Source of the DNA: Chromatiaceae bacterium
Lineage (GTDB): Bacteria; Pseudomonadota; Gammaproteobacteria; Chromatiales; Chromatiaceae
DNA: 64,000 nucleotides
Assembly: GCA_024235175.1 (NCBI GenBank)
Contig: JACKMX010000005.1
Location: 62,001-126,000, forward strand
Direction: 5' to 3'
A model generated the notes under the pieces. It saw only the letters and a list, made by a program, of their open reading frames with translations. It ran no database searches and was not told where the DNA came from. Every line of letters begins with the position of its first letter. Position 1 is the first letter of the stretch. Below are positions 35,526 to 43,960 of the stretch, piece by piece. The position numbers and the translations under genes are program-made.

Positions 35526-36383
35526 TCAGCCGGTCAACTGGGAATCCAACACCGCAAAAACCAGCAATACGATCAACTGAATCAGAGAAGCAAAAAAACT
35601 GCTCATTGCAATCTTGGGTGATGGATCCATGACCAGCTGAACATTACGCAACAGAAAATAACCGCCTCCCGCCAGCGCTCCCAACAGATAGACCCAACCG
35701 AGACCATAGAAGAACGGAAGAATCGAAATTCCTACCAGAAGCGCGGTGTTTCCCAGCACAGCTTTTGCAGCCGCTTGGTTGCCAACCACCACTGGCAGCA
35801 TGGGCACACCTGCGGTTGCATAGGCGTTCTTCTGCGCGATGGCAAGACTCCAGAAATGGGAAGGTGTCCAGAGAAACAGCACAATCGCGAGCAGGGTCGG
35901 GACAGCGCCTATCTGCGGATCAACAACCGAGGCACCGGCGAGCACGGCAAAACTTCCGGACGCTCCGCCGATAACGATATTCAACCAGGTACGGCGTTTA
36001 AGCCAAACAGTGTAAACAACCGCATAGAAAAAGGCGCCAAGAAAAATATGCAGAGCGGCCATGCCGTTGAGTAGAAATCCGGCAACACCTACTCCGATCA
36101 ATAAGAGAGAGGATATGACCAGTAGCCACCAACGGTTATGTGGAAGTTCACCGGTAACAAAAGGGCGGCTTTTGGTGCGCGGCATGGTCGCATCCAGATC
36201 GCGTTCATAATATTGGTTGAAAGCGCCGGCACTGCTGGCCGCCAGCAATACCGAGATTGTCAATATTAGTGCCTCCCATGGCTGTACCGGTTGACCTGGT
36301 GTAACCACCAGTGCCACCAGTGCGGTAATTGACATAATGACGCCAATTCGCAGTTTAAAGAGGTTGATTAGCAGCTTAACCAT
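35526..36383 (-). CDS. cyoE: Protoheme IX farnesyltransferase (heme O synthase)
   Basis: A 285-residue UbiA-family membrane prenyltransferase. NQYYERDLDATMPRTKSRP contains the first Asp-rich motif, and the second region is seen in FLWTPSHFWSLAI. It attaches farnesyl to heme B, giving heme O, the precursor for the heme A synthase encoded at 40461. It is in one minus-strand block between the subunit I gene and SCO. Confidence 0.93.
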   Translation of the reverse strand: MVKLLINLFKLRIGVIMSITALVALVVTPGQPVQPWEALILTISVLLAASSAGAFNQYYERDLDATMPRTKSRPFVTGELPHNRWWLLVISSLLLIGVGVAGFLLNGMAALHIFLGAFFYAVVYTVWLKRRTWLNIVIGGASGSFAVLAGASVVDPQIGAVPTLLAIVLFLWTPSHFWSLAIAQKNAYATAGVPMLPVVVGNQAAAKAVLGNTALLVGISILPFFYGLGWVYLLGALAGGGYFLLRNVQLVMDPSPKIAMSSFFASLIQLIVLLVFAVLDSQLTG

Positions 36384-36477
36384 TGACTGTCACGTCGCTT
36401 CTGTTAAAGACCCTGTGCGTTTATGGAAAAGCCACAGGGCGGATGGTTATTGTAACGGTGATATTCGTTTTTACAAA

Positions 36478-36513
36478 GCCAGAGTGGTTGATTTTGCAAT
36501 CAACCACTCTGGC
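36478..36513 (-). terminator. Terminator of the heme-copper I/II operon
   Basis: GCCAGAGTGGTTGATT and its exact complement form a 16-bp stem with a four-base loop, just after the stop of the subunit I gene at 36523, followed on the minus strand by TTTG. It isolates this operon from cyoE. Confidence 0.75.
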
Positions 36514-36522
36514 GGGACTGCA

Positions 36523-38253
36523 TCAGCTAAGCGGCCATACGGATGCCAGATACTTCCAGTTTATGAAGTAGTACACGACAAAGGATACCAGCAGTACCAG
36601 GGCGAGAACAAAGGTGCCCGGTGCCTCGAAGCTGCTGGTGTGATGGCCCGCCGGCAGGGGAGCTGCTCTGGGGAGGGTTTCAGGACGTTTGTCGGTATAG
36701 CAGGATGCTGCCAGAGGCACGCCGAAGCTCTGCAAAAGCCCCGCGGAGGGTTCGAGTTTCTTGCCGAAAACCAGCGAACCTACCGTGATCAGCAGGAAGG
36801 CCGCACCGCCGACCACACCGATAACACCGCCGAAAGCGCCTATACCCATCAGTGTGTAAGCCATGCCCGGATAGTCAAAGCCGAGAGCGGCTCCGGTGAA
36901 GTCCATATCCCAGTGCCGACGGGAGACACCCAGAGTACCGGCACCAAGCATGAACAGGATCAGGATGGTCATGCCGCCGCCGAAGATGAAGGGTTGAATC
37001 TTGGCCAGTCCAGGAAGAATCATCTGACGCCTGAACAGTACAGGAATCAGAAAATAGGTCACCGCCATGAAAGCCATCGTGGTACCGGTTACCACAGTCG
37101 CGTGGAAGTGGGCGGGTACATAGATGGTGTTGTGGATGATCAGGTTGATCTGCTCGGTTCCCATGACGACACCAGTGATACCGCCAAGAAAGCCGAAGGT
37201 GACCAGCGAGATGAACATCGAAGAGAAGACTGGATTCTCCCAGGGTGCTTTACGCAGCCACTCGAAGAGGCCGTTGTTAAACCCTTTTCCGCGCTGAGCG
37301 ACCTCGATCGAACCGGGGACGGTGAGACCGTGGATCATACTGGCCAGCACAGCCAGATACATCGCATAACTGGTATTGAACACCTTCCATTCGGAACTGA
37401 TGCCCGGATCGACCAGGATATGGTGGGCGCAGGCAAGCTGCAGGAACAGGATATAAAGCAGGTAGGCCGCGCGGCTCACCTTCTCCGACATCGGACGGGC
37501 GCCAAATACCAGACCTGCGATCAGGTACCAGATGGCGACATGCGCAGCGACATTGATCTGCTGTGATGAGTGTCCCAGTCCCCACCAGACAACACGGTAC
37601 ATCTCGGCATCGATATGGGCGATATAGCCAATCGACCAGAGGAAGGTGGGTATCAGGATGATTGCACCGGAGGCAATGGTAAAGACTGCAATGATAGCCG
37701 CTGTCACGGCGCCGAAGGTTACCAGCGGGATCGATCCATCGTAGGTTTTCTCCTGCTTGGCTACAACAAGCGTGCCAAAGAAGATGAAACAGCCGATCAG
37801 CGCGCCTACCGCGAACAGGATGAGTCCGAGGTAGAAGTGGGGCGCGGCCTGCATGGGTACGTAGGAGGTCATCATGACACTGGAGTTGCCTTGGAAGATC
37901 GCCACGTTAGTCATTACCGCGCCGACCAGCATCAGGATAAACTGCACCCATCCCCAGGCGGGTGTCGCCAGCCGGCTGCGCAACAACACGGAAGAGGCGA
38001 CGTAGAGGACAGCCATCTCGAAGAAGATGATCCAGAAGATCAGGGCATCGATACCGTGTGCGGTAAGTGCCATATAGAACTGATCTGCTGGAAGCAGATG
38101 GATCGCCTGCCAACGGGTGAGAACGACCAGCAATCCGAGGATGCCTGCAACGAGCAACGCAACTGCAGCGGCTACCGCGTTGGCTTTGATCAGACTCTCG
38201 GCCGATTTGTGAAAATAGAGCCCGGTATCTGGGCAAGTTCTAAACTGTGCCAT
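36523..38253 (-). CDS. B-family-like heme-copper subunit I lacking the active-site tyrosine (NO reductase candidate)
   Basis: A 576-residue membrane protein. All metal-ligand histidines are kept: H66 (low-spin heme), H228, H277 and H278 (CuB), H382 and H384 (hemes). However, the usual HPEVY/HPVVY motif reads H228-SSQQ, so the tyrosine that normally cross-links to histidine is Gln232. The context WWGLGHSSQQINVAAH differs from O2 reductases. Loss of this tyrosine is a mark of NO-reducing members of the superfamily, and a Gln at this site has been described for eNOR-type enzymes as I recall, so NO reduction is the leading hypothesis. It is co-operonic with the CuA subunit at 38260 and a small subunit at 38883. 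Confidence 0.85.
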   Translation of the reverse strand: MAQFRTCPDTGLYFHKSAESLIKANAVAAAVALLVAGILGLLVVLTRWQAIHLLPADQFYMALTAHGIDALIFWIIFFEMAVLYVASSVLLRSRLATPAWGWVQFILMLVGAVMTNVAIFQGNSSVMMTSYVPMQAAPHFYLGLILFAVGALIGCFIFFGTLVVAKQEKTYDGSIPLVTFGAVTAAIIAVFTIASGAIILIPTFLWSIGYIAHIDAEMYRVVWWGLGHSSQQINVAAHVAIWYLIAGLVFGARPMSEKVSRAAYLLYILFLQLACAHHILVDPGISSEWKVFNTSYAMYLAVLASMIHGLTVPGSIEVAQRGKGFNNGLFEWLRKAPWENPVFSSMFISLVTFGFLGGITGVVMGTEQINLIIHNTIYVPAHFHATVVTGTTMAFMAVTYFLIPVLFRRQMILPGLAKIQPFIFGGGMTILILFMLGAGTLGVSRRHWDMDFTGAALGFDYPGMAYTLMGIGAFGGVIGVVGGAAFLLITVGSLVFGKKLEPSAGLLQSFGVPLAASCYTDKRPETLPRAAPLPAGHHTSSFEAPGTFVLALVLLVSFVVYYFINWKYLASVWPLS

Positions 38254-38259
38254 TGTTAT

Positions 38260-38796
38260 TTACTCCTTCACGTAGATCTTGCCAACCATGGTGTGGTGGC
38301 CGATACCGCAATACTCGTTGCAGACCACCCCATATTCACCCGACTGGTCGGGAGTCACGGTCAAAACCATCTCGTAACCAGGAACAACCTGCATGTTGAT
38401 GTTGATCGGCTGGACAGAGAAACCGTGCTGCCAATCCATGGAAGAGAGGTGCAACCGGTAGGTTTTGTCTTTTTCCAGCTCCAGAATCGGCCACCACTGC
38501 CACAGACGCGCGAGCATATAGACATCGCTGCCTGCTGGCGGATGAATGATCGGCACGCCGGCTTCTTCACCCACTTTATTCTGGTCAATGCCTTCCTGGA
38601 CCTTGGCGCCGTATTTTGCCGGTGTTGTCTGGTAAGCCTCGTTTGAGAGGTTCTGTTTTCCATAAATGTGCCAATAAGGCATCATGAAAAACATGATTAG
38701 ACACCAGGTCAAGGCGATCAGTATCCAGACGATCTCTTCGCGTCCTACGGGTACTTTCCACCAGATCCGGTCGGCCGGCGGCATAAATGAAGTCAT
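38260..38796 (-). CDS. CuA-containing subunit II of the heme-copper enzyme
   Basis: A 178-residue protein with one N-terminal transmembrane helix (about residues 23-41) and a periplasmic cupredoxin domain. The complete CuA set is present: H in MDWQHGFSVQ and CNEYCGIGHHTM (two Cys, His, Met). It accepts electrons from a soluble cytochrome or cupredoxin and passes them to subunit I, encoded six bases downstream. There is no c-heme domain. Confidence 0.9.
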   Translation of the reverse strand: MTSFMPPADRIWWKVPVGREEIVWILIALTWCLIMFFMMPYWHIYGKQNLSNEAYQTTPAKYGAKVQEGIDQNKVGEEAGVPIIHPPAGSDVYMLARLWQWWPILELEKDKTYRLHLSSMDWQHGFSVQPININMQVVPGYEMVLTVTPDQSGEYGVVCNEYCGIGHHTMVGKIYVKE

Positions 38797-38882
38797 GATA
38801 TATCTCCCCCTTTAGGGTATATGCAAATGATGATCGTCAATGCGCGGATTCGGCGCCTTGTGATCACATAATTCCAGTTGAC

Positions 38883-39053
38883 TCAAGGTGCAACAGGGAT
38901 GGTAACAATCTCCATGATGCCCCAGACGATATAAAATACCGTGGGCATGGCAACACCGATAAAAAGAAGCAGAAAAGGGTTATCTATCAACGATTGCATC
39001 GCAGGAATCCGTTCTTCCTGCTCTTTATCTGGTTTGTTGCTTGTTTCCGTCAT
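38883..39053 (-). CDS. Small subunit-like membrane protein (56 aa)
   Basis: An ATG at 39053 opens a 56-codon frame starting MTETSNKPDKEQEERIPAM and ending with one transmembrane helix (FLLLFIGVAMPTVFYIVWGIM). AAGGGG precedes the start. It is the first gene of the CuA/subunit I operon, 86 bases before subunit II, and resembles in size the single-helix accessory subunits of B-family enzymes. It is too short for routine gene calling. Confidence 0.65.
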   Translation of the reverse strand: MTETSNKPDKEQEERIPAMQSLIDNPFLLLFIGVAMPTVFYIVWGIMEIVTIPVAP

Positions 39054-39484
39054 GAGGAATACCCCTTAAAAAATATTATATAAAACAAAGACTTTGTTTG
39101 ACAAATCAACCCAACGTGGATACCGCAGGTCACACGACCGAACAAATTCACTGCGGGTTTCTCAGACTAAAAACCTTCCGGTAGAACCTCCCTGGAAAAA
39201 CACAGCATTTTCCTCCCGGTTCGATTTCGAAGACTATATTTAATGACTTTCCACCAGCATTGATCTAAATCAAAACGATTGGAAATAGTGGGGCAAATCA
39301 CACAATTCTCTCGAAGCAGCGATTTATAGCTCTCCTGCGGGAGATCAACGCTTTACACCCGCAGAGTGTTAACAGGCGCTAAGCTGCTGCGTGTATGATA
39401 TCAACTATCGTTCTTGTTCAAACCTGATGAAGGTGTTTGCTTACCGTTATCCAGGTAGCAGAATGTTAGCCATCAATACAGCAA
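39054..39484. other. Divergent promoter region of the heme-copper operon
   Basis: About 430 bp. It holds a perfect FNR-type box at 39260-39273 and, at 39360-39380, a sequence (CGCAGAGTGTTAACAGGCGCT) resembling one end of the hairpin repeat at 57300-57556. No gene is supported. Confidence 0.45.
39260..39273. promoter_or_regulatory. Perfect FNR/DNR box
   Basis: TTGAT-CTAA-ATCAA is a full match to the FNR/DNR consensus. It lies about 207 bp upstream of the small-subunit/CuA/subunit I operon on the minus strand and about 212 bp from the plus-strand gene at 39485. Low-oxygen or NO control of the heme-copper operon is inferred. Confidence 0.7.
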
Positions 39485-40231
39485 ATGTATACATTCAATA
39501 AGCTGATAGTACTCTTACTTTGTGTCGCCGGGCTCTCCTACTGGCTGTTCAGTTCAACCTCTGAAGAGTCTTCAAGCATGCGCAAGGCTGATTTTTATCA
39601 GGCATCGCTGAAAGCAGAGCCCCTGATAGAAGCAATCAATAAATATGCGGTATTGAAAAAATCTGCTCCGAAACAGCTGGATGAGTTGATCCCACGATTT
39701 ATAAAGGAAATACCGGATACAGGGTTGGAAGGGTGCAACAGCTTCAAGTACATCAATTACGGCAGCGGAAGGATAGTTGTTCTCTGGTACGACTTGGGTA
39801 GCCGCCACGGGCAGCCAGTATCCAAAGAAAGTCGTTATCCAGATGGTGATTCCGGTCACGCAATACTTACTTTCACAATCGGCGAGGGTGACCATGTAAT
39901 TGATGCCAAGTTCGACCGGATGCCGAAAGAGTTCCAGCAAACAGAATTTGATTCCGAACAGTGGCTTGCCGGTAACGGCCGTATCGAGATGGCACCGGAT
40001 CTGCCGGAAAAATACGAACTCAGCAGGATGCCAAGAACCGTTCTGGAAAGCCTGCTGGGACACCCGGATGGTCAAAGGGTTTTACGCGATGCTCCCTGGG
40101 AGCTGAGGATCAACTGCCCAAGGAGCCTGACTGAGCGGGACATCCTCTTCTACTGGCCTGGCGAGAGCTATCCGGAACAGATTTATGGCGGTAACACAGA
40201 ACTGATCGGCAAGTGGCTCTATGTCCATTGA
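39485..40231 (+). CDS. Membrane-anchored hypothetical protein
   Basis: A 248-residue protein with one N-terminal hydrophobic segment (about residues 6-23) and a large soluble domain likely in the periplasm. Features include KSAPKQLDELIPRFIKEIPD, also seen in pseudopilin-associated and prokaryotic secretion-like proteins, but no family can be assigned. There is no clear ribosome site before the ATG. It sits divergently from the heme-copper operon and before heme A synthase. Confidence 0.6.
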   Translation: MYTFNKLIVLLLCVAGLSYWLFSSTSEESSSMRKADFYQASLKAEPLIEAINKYAVLKKSAPKQLDELIPRFIKEIPDTGLEGCNSFKYINYGSGRIVVLWYDLGSRHGQPVSKESRYPDGDSGHAILTFTIGEGDHVIDAKFDRMPKEFQQTEFDSEQWLAGNGRIEMAPDLPEKYELSRMPRTVLESLLGHPDGQRVLRDAPWELRINCPRSLTERDILFYWPGESYPEQIYGGNTELIGKWLYVH

Positions 40232-40460
40232 GAGCGCCGATACTGCCGGGCTAAATCGATTGCGGTATCCCGGATACCCGCTGTCCCAAGTAATGTTCCA
40301 GCGATGCTCAATCTATTTGCGGCCATGTTCGCTCCACGTCGGAAAATTCGTGAACCTAAGCCAAATTCACTGCTCGCAGATTGAGCTGACGGGTGTCATT
40401 CCGCAAAATACACATCCCAGTTATGTTTATTAAATTCTTACATTATCTACAGGCGAAAAT

Positions 40461-41495
40461 ATGGCTGAGATGAAATCCCAAATATCGATTGCAATATGGC
40501 TTTTGGTCTGTTGTGCGGCCATCTATGCAATGGTCGTGCTGGGTGGTGTCACCCGCTTAACCGGTTCGGGTCTCTCGATGGTTAAGTGGGAACCGGTGAT
40601 CGGTGTTTTCCCTCCAATGAGCCAATCCGAGTGGGAAGAGGTGTTTCTTCTCTATCAGCAGTATCCTGAGTTCAAGATAAAGAACGCACACATGGATGTT
40701 GAGGATTTTAAAAATATCTTTTGGCTTGAGTACTTCCACCGTCTTCTGGGGCGAATGATCGGCATCATCTTTCTGCTTCCCCTGGTCTACTTCTGGATTA
40801 GAAAAAAAATCGATAGATCACATATACCGAAACTGGTGTTCATGTTTGTGTTGGGCGGCCTGCAGGGCCTGCTCGGCTGGTATATGGTGAAAAGCGGACT
40901 TTCACAGGATCCCCATGTCAGCCAATATAGGTTAACTGCCCATCTCGGATTCGCCTTCATAATCTATGCTTATATTCTCTGGTTTGCGCTTGATCTGCTT
41001 TTTGCCGGCGAGCGCCAGGTTGGAATCAACGCATATCCCGGGCTCAGACGATTTTCATTTTTTCTCACCGGATTGATTTTTATCACGGTTCTTTCCGGAG
41101 GCTTTGTTGCCGGCTTAAAGGCAGGGCTGGCCTACAATACGTTTCCCTTGATGAATGGCCAGCTTGTTCCTGAAGGGTTGTCGGCTCTTCAGCCCCAATG
41201 GAGAAACTTTTTTGAAAATGTAACGACGGTGCAGTTCGATCATCGCCTGCTCGCCACCTGCTTGGCAGTGATCGTCCCGATATTCTGGTTTATCGGGATT
41301 CGGCAGAATCTGAGCGCAGGAACCCGGTTGGCTTTTCATCTACTTCTGTTGACTCTGATTGCACAAGTTTCACTGGGTATCTCCACCTTGCTGCTTTATG
41401 TACCAGTCGGGCTGGCGGCCACTCATCAGGGAGGTGCTCTGGCACTATTTACATTGTCTTTGTACCTGAGCCACCGGTTGCGTTACCGGCAGTGA
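40461..41495 (+). CDS. ctaA: Heme A synthase (COX15/CtaA)
   Basis: A 344-residue membrane protein with eight helices, in the two-half arrangement of COX15/CtaA. GGVTRLTGSGLSMVKW is diagnostic, and the four heme-ligand histidines occur in EYFHRLLGR, LTAHLGFA, FDHRLLAT and AATHQGGA. It oxidises heme O to heme A, so at least one enzyme encoded here probably carries heme A. Its 3-prime end overlaps the convergent idi gene by 47 bases. Confidence 0.92.
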   Translation: MAEMKSQISIAIWLLVCCAAIYAMVVLGGVTRLTGSGLSMVKWEPVIGVFPPMSQSEWEEVFLLYQQYPEFKIKNAHMDVEDFKNIFWLEYFHRLLGRMIGIIFLLPLVYFWIRKKIDRSHIPKLVFMFVLGGLQGLLGWYMVKSGLSQDPHVSQYRLTAHLGFAFIIYAYILWFALDLLFAGERQVGINAYPGLRRFSFFLTGLIFITVLSGGFVAGLKAGLAYNTFPLMNGQLVPEGLSALQPQWRNFFENVTTVQFDHRLLATCLAVIVPIFWFIGIRQNLSAGTRLAFHLLLLTLIAQVSLGISTLLLYVPVGLAATHQGGALALFTLSLYLSHRLRYRQ

Positions 41496-42039
41496 CATTC
41501 GGAACAAATGTTTGAATGCCTTCGGTCAGAGCGGAAAGCCTGAATTTGATCAATAACTTTAACCAATCGGTATAGGCAAAACTGTTTGTGGAGATGTCTC
41601 CGGTCAATTCAATTAGAGATATCCATTTGCACGCCTGAATTTCTTCCGGATCTGGATGGAAAACGCCGTCGTACTTTCCCAGCAGTACGTGGTCGTGTTC
41701 ATGTTCTATCAATCCACTTCCGACATCCGCTCTGTAAGTGAATGTGAATATCTCCGTTAATTGGCAATTGAAACCAAGTTCTTCATGCAAACGACGGTGA
41801 GCAGCTCGTAAAATCGTCTCTCCTGGAGCGGGGTGGCTGCAACAGGTATTGGACCAGAGACCACCGGAATGGTATTTGGTTGCAGCTCGCTGCTGCAGCA
41901 AAAGATCTCCCTGGCTGTTGACAATAAATATTGAAAAAGCCCGGTGCAGTCTGCCGGTTCGGTGTGCTTCGATTTTTTCCATGAAGCCCGTTTCATTTCC
42001 ATTGATGTCGACCAGAACTATCTCGTCGGTATTGAACAT
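41449..42039 (-). CDS. idi: Isopentenyl-diphosphate delta-isomerase, type I
   Basis: A 196-residue Nudix-fold isomerase interconverting IPP and DMAPP. The catalytic cysteine region WSNTCCSHPAPGE, the Nudix-like box RLHEELGF and the metal-site segment EHEHDHVLLGKYDG are all present. The C-terminal ~20 residues (Gly/Thr/Ala-rich) extend past the usual end and overlap the ctaA gene. Prenyl precursors could support heme O/A and quinone synthesis, but the neighbourhood may be coincidental. Confidence 0.93.
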   Translation of the reverse strand: MFNTDEIVLVDINGNETGFMEKIEAHRTGRLHRAFSIFIVNSQGDLLLQQRAATKYHSGGLWSNTCCSHPAPGETILRAAHRRLHEELGFNCQLTEIFTFTYRADVGSGLIEHEHDHVLLGKYDGVFHPDPEEIQACKWISLIELTGDISTNSFAYTDWLKLLIKFRLSALTEGIQTFVPNVTAGNATGGSGTKTM

Positions 42040-42194
42040 TTGATCAGGTTTTCTGGAGTGACTATTGATTCAGCTTGATCATGCTGTCTTTGTTACGCCA
42101 CTGTCAACAGTGATATGGACTACTGGTATACTCAATACCATTCGTAGGAAAGTACCGAGTCACCGGATTGATTTGCTGAAGGAGTTGATGAAAA

Positions 42195-42839
42195 GTGGTT
42201 GCGAAAAAGTCGAAGTCACGGGGACCGGTCCTCATTTTACTGTTATCCTTTTTAGCAGGTATCGCTTTGTACCTGACAGACTGGCCGACTCTGCAAAAAC
42301 CGGTGACGGATGAACTGCAGGGAGTGCTGCGGCCGGAAGCCAGAGAGCTGGTTGCTGATTTTGCTCTGCAGGATCAGAACGAACAAACGTTCGATCTGGA
42401 TCGTTTCGCCGGAAACTGGAGCTTTGTTTTTTTTGGATATACCTATTGTCCCGATATCTGTCCCACTACCCTGACTACACTGGTTTCGGTATTCAGCCAT
42501 CTTGAGGAGCTGGGAGAGCCGATAGAGAATCTAAATACTTTCTTTATCTCAGTGGATCCGCAGCGTGACAATCCAGAAGTGTTGCGTGGATATATGAGCT
42601 ATTTTAACAAGGCGTTCATCGGAATCACCGGAGAGAAAGAGCAGCTTGACGGACTTGCGCGACAGTTCGGTGCGGGTTATGTCATTGAACCGGAGCGTGG
42701 TCCTGGAGATTACCTTGTGAGCCATACCAGCTCCATATTTCTGGTTGATCCTAAAAAGCGGCTGCTGGCCCATTTCTCACCGCCACATGATGCAGAAACC
42801 ATTGCCGGGCAATTCAGGAAAATCAGATCACGCTATTAG
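42195..42839 (+). CDS. SCO1/SenC-family copper chaperone (N-terminally anchored)
   Basis: A 214-residue protein with an N-terminal membrane anchor (about residues 10-28) and a thioredoxin-like domain with copper ligands CPDIC and H in LVSHTSS. The GTG start at 42195 follows AAGGAG. It is the conventional SCO type and differs from the C-terminally anchored copy at 34649; having two suggests separate targets (CuA of this cluster and another oxidase). Its stop codon overlaps a small inverted repeat at 42838. Confidence 0.9.
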   Translation: MVAKKSKSRGPVLILLLSFLAGIALYLTDWPTLQKPVTDELQGVLRPEARELVADFALQDQNEQTFDLDRFAGNWSFVFFGYTYCPDICPTTLTTLVSVFSHLEELGEPIENLNTFFISVDPQRDNPEVLRGYMSYFNKAFIGITGEKEQLDGLARQFGAGYVIEPERGPGDYLVSHTSSIFLVDPKKRLLAHFSPPHDAETIAGQFRKIRSRY

Positions 42840-42889
42840 GACCTGGCAATACCATGCGGATGGATATCTGTATAGTGTTGACAGGCTCT
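42838..42889. repeat. Short inverted repeat related to the hairpin-element ends
   Basis: The left end AGGACCTGGCAATACCATGC resembles the left end of the element at 57300 (AGGGCCAGATAACACCATGC), and the right end TAGTGTTGACAGGCTCT resembles the right end of the element at 13543-13566. The two are imperfect inverted repeats only 52 bp end to end. It could be an internally deleted copy or serve as the terminator of the SCO gene. Confidence 0.45.
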
Positions 42890-42905
42890 GTAAAAAGTTG
42901 GCTGG

Positions 42906-43304
42906 TCAATGGAAGTCATGGGCCTGGAACAGTGCTCTGATTTCATTCACCGCCTTTTCATCCGGGGGATAAAAGGTTGCAGCCATTAGTATCGTCCCGT
43001 TCCTGGCATGCCCGGACAACTTGGGATTTTTCATTGCTTCGGCAAGATTGAATTCCGCTTGCTCCTGTGTCCTGAACTTGAAGAAAGAGATGATGCGGGT
43101 ACTTGTATAGGCGGAAATTACGTATGTGGCTAAGTATTCCATCTCTTTATTGTCCGGCAGCTGGATTTCCAGAGAACCGTCGACGCCATTGCGCTTGAGC
43201 TCATCGATGAATGAGCTCAGTTCACGCGTGGTCTCCGTACCATGCGGACTGCACCCCAGTAAGGGTATAAACAACAAAATTGCGATGATAAGTGAGTTCC
43301 TCAT
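42906..43304 (-). CDS. Putative lipoprotein of unknown function
   Basis: About 132 residues with a lipoprotein signal peptide (lipobox PLLGC) and a C-terminal domain of mixed helices and strands. The ATG at 43304 is preferred because it directly begins the signal peptide and follows AGGGA; the frame is open to 43352. It lies downstream of the pseudopilin-like gene and is probably co-transcribed. No family is recognised. Confidence 0.65.
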   Translation of the reverse strand: MRNSLIIAILLFIPLLGCSPHGTETTRELSSFIDELKRNGVDGSLEIQLPDNKEMEYLATYVISAYTSTRIISFFKFRTQEQAEFNLAEAMKNPKLSGHARNGTILMAATFYPPDEKAVNEIRALFQAHDFH

Positions 43305-43348
43305 GATCCCTAATTTTGAGATTGGCGCCATAAACAAAAAAATCGGAT

Positions 43349-43801
43349 TCAAGGTTTTTCCTGAGGGGGTGAGTGTTCCGGATTTGAAGGTTGATTGTCG
43401 GATGAAAACATAAACTCACCCGTTTGCGAATTATAAACAATTCTTTTACCGCTGGGTGTGCGGTATTGGTTCTTCTCCAGTTTCGACCAACCTTCCACAG
43501 CAACACCCTTCTCCAGCACCCGGCTGAAAAAAGGATCCCGTGGCGTAACGGGACCGGGAGCGGCTTCATCAAGGACATTCGGATAACGCTGGCTGCTTCC
43601 CCTCTCCAGCGACTCTTCAGCGTAGGCCGCTATGCCAGCGCGTATCCCTTCAATCAGGCCCGGTTCCATCGCCTGCTCCGCATCCCTCGAAAGCTCAAAG
43701 TATTTTGTAACCGCAGGCAATCCGACTAACAGCAGGAGGGCAAGAAAAAAGGCGATTTCAAAACGCGAGTAGCCTGCGGCGCTGGAATGTTCATTGTGCA
43801 T
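43349..43801 (-). CDS. Pseudopilin-like protein (type IV/type II prepilin N-terminus)
   Basis: A 150-residue protein. After 10 residues a class III prepilin cleavage motif is visible: G followed by YSRFE, with the Glu at position +5, and then a hydrophobic stretch IAFFLALLLLVGLPAVTKYF. A globular C-terminal domain and a proline-rich tail follow. It would be processed by a prepilin peptidase. No other pilus or type II secretion genes are nearby, so this is an isolated minor pseudopilin or a modified remnant. Confidence 0.7.
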   Translation of the reverse strand: MHNEHSSAAGYSRFEIAFFLALLLLVGLPAVTKYFELSRDAEQAMEPGLIEGIRAGIAAYAEESLERGSSQRYPNVLDEAAPGPVTPRDPFFSRVLEKGVAVEGWSKLEKNQYRTPSGKRIVYNSQTGEFMFSSDNQPSNPEHSPPQEKP

Positions 43802-43960
43802 GGTATTCTATCGTTGAATAAAATTAATCGAGATCGTTTTTCATGTTTCGCGTGAGAAGGCAGTGGTCCGGATGCTTTGCTTGAGTCCGGAACGAGGAGC
43901 ATCACAGACAATTATTCACATACTGCCAGTCGCGGGTAATTGATTTAAAACATTTTCGGA

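Noticed and set aside
36337..38646. Long plus-strand frames opposite the subunit I and II genes
   Set aside because: They mirror the membrane-protein genes and give histidine/glutamate-rich, motif-free translations typical of antisense frames.
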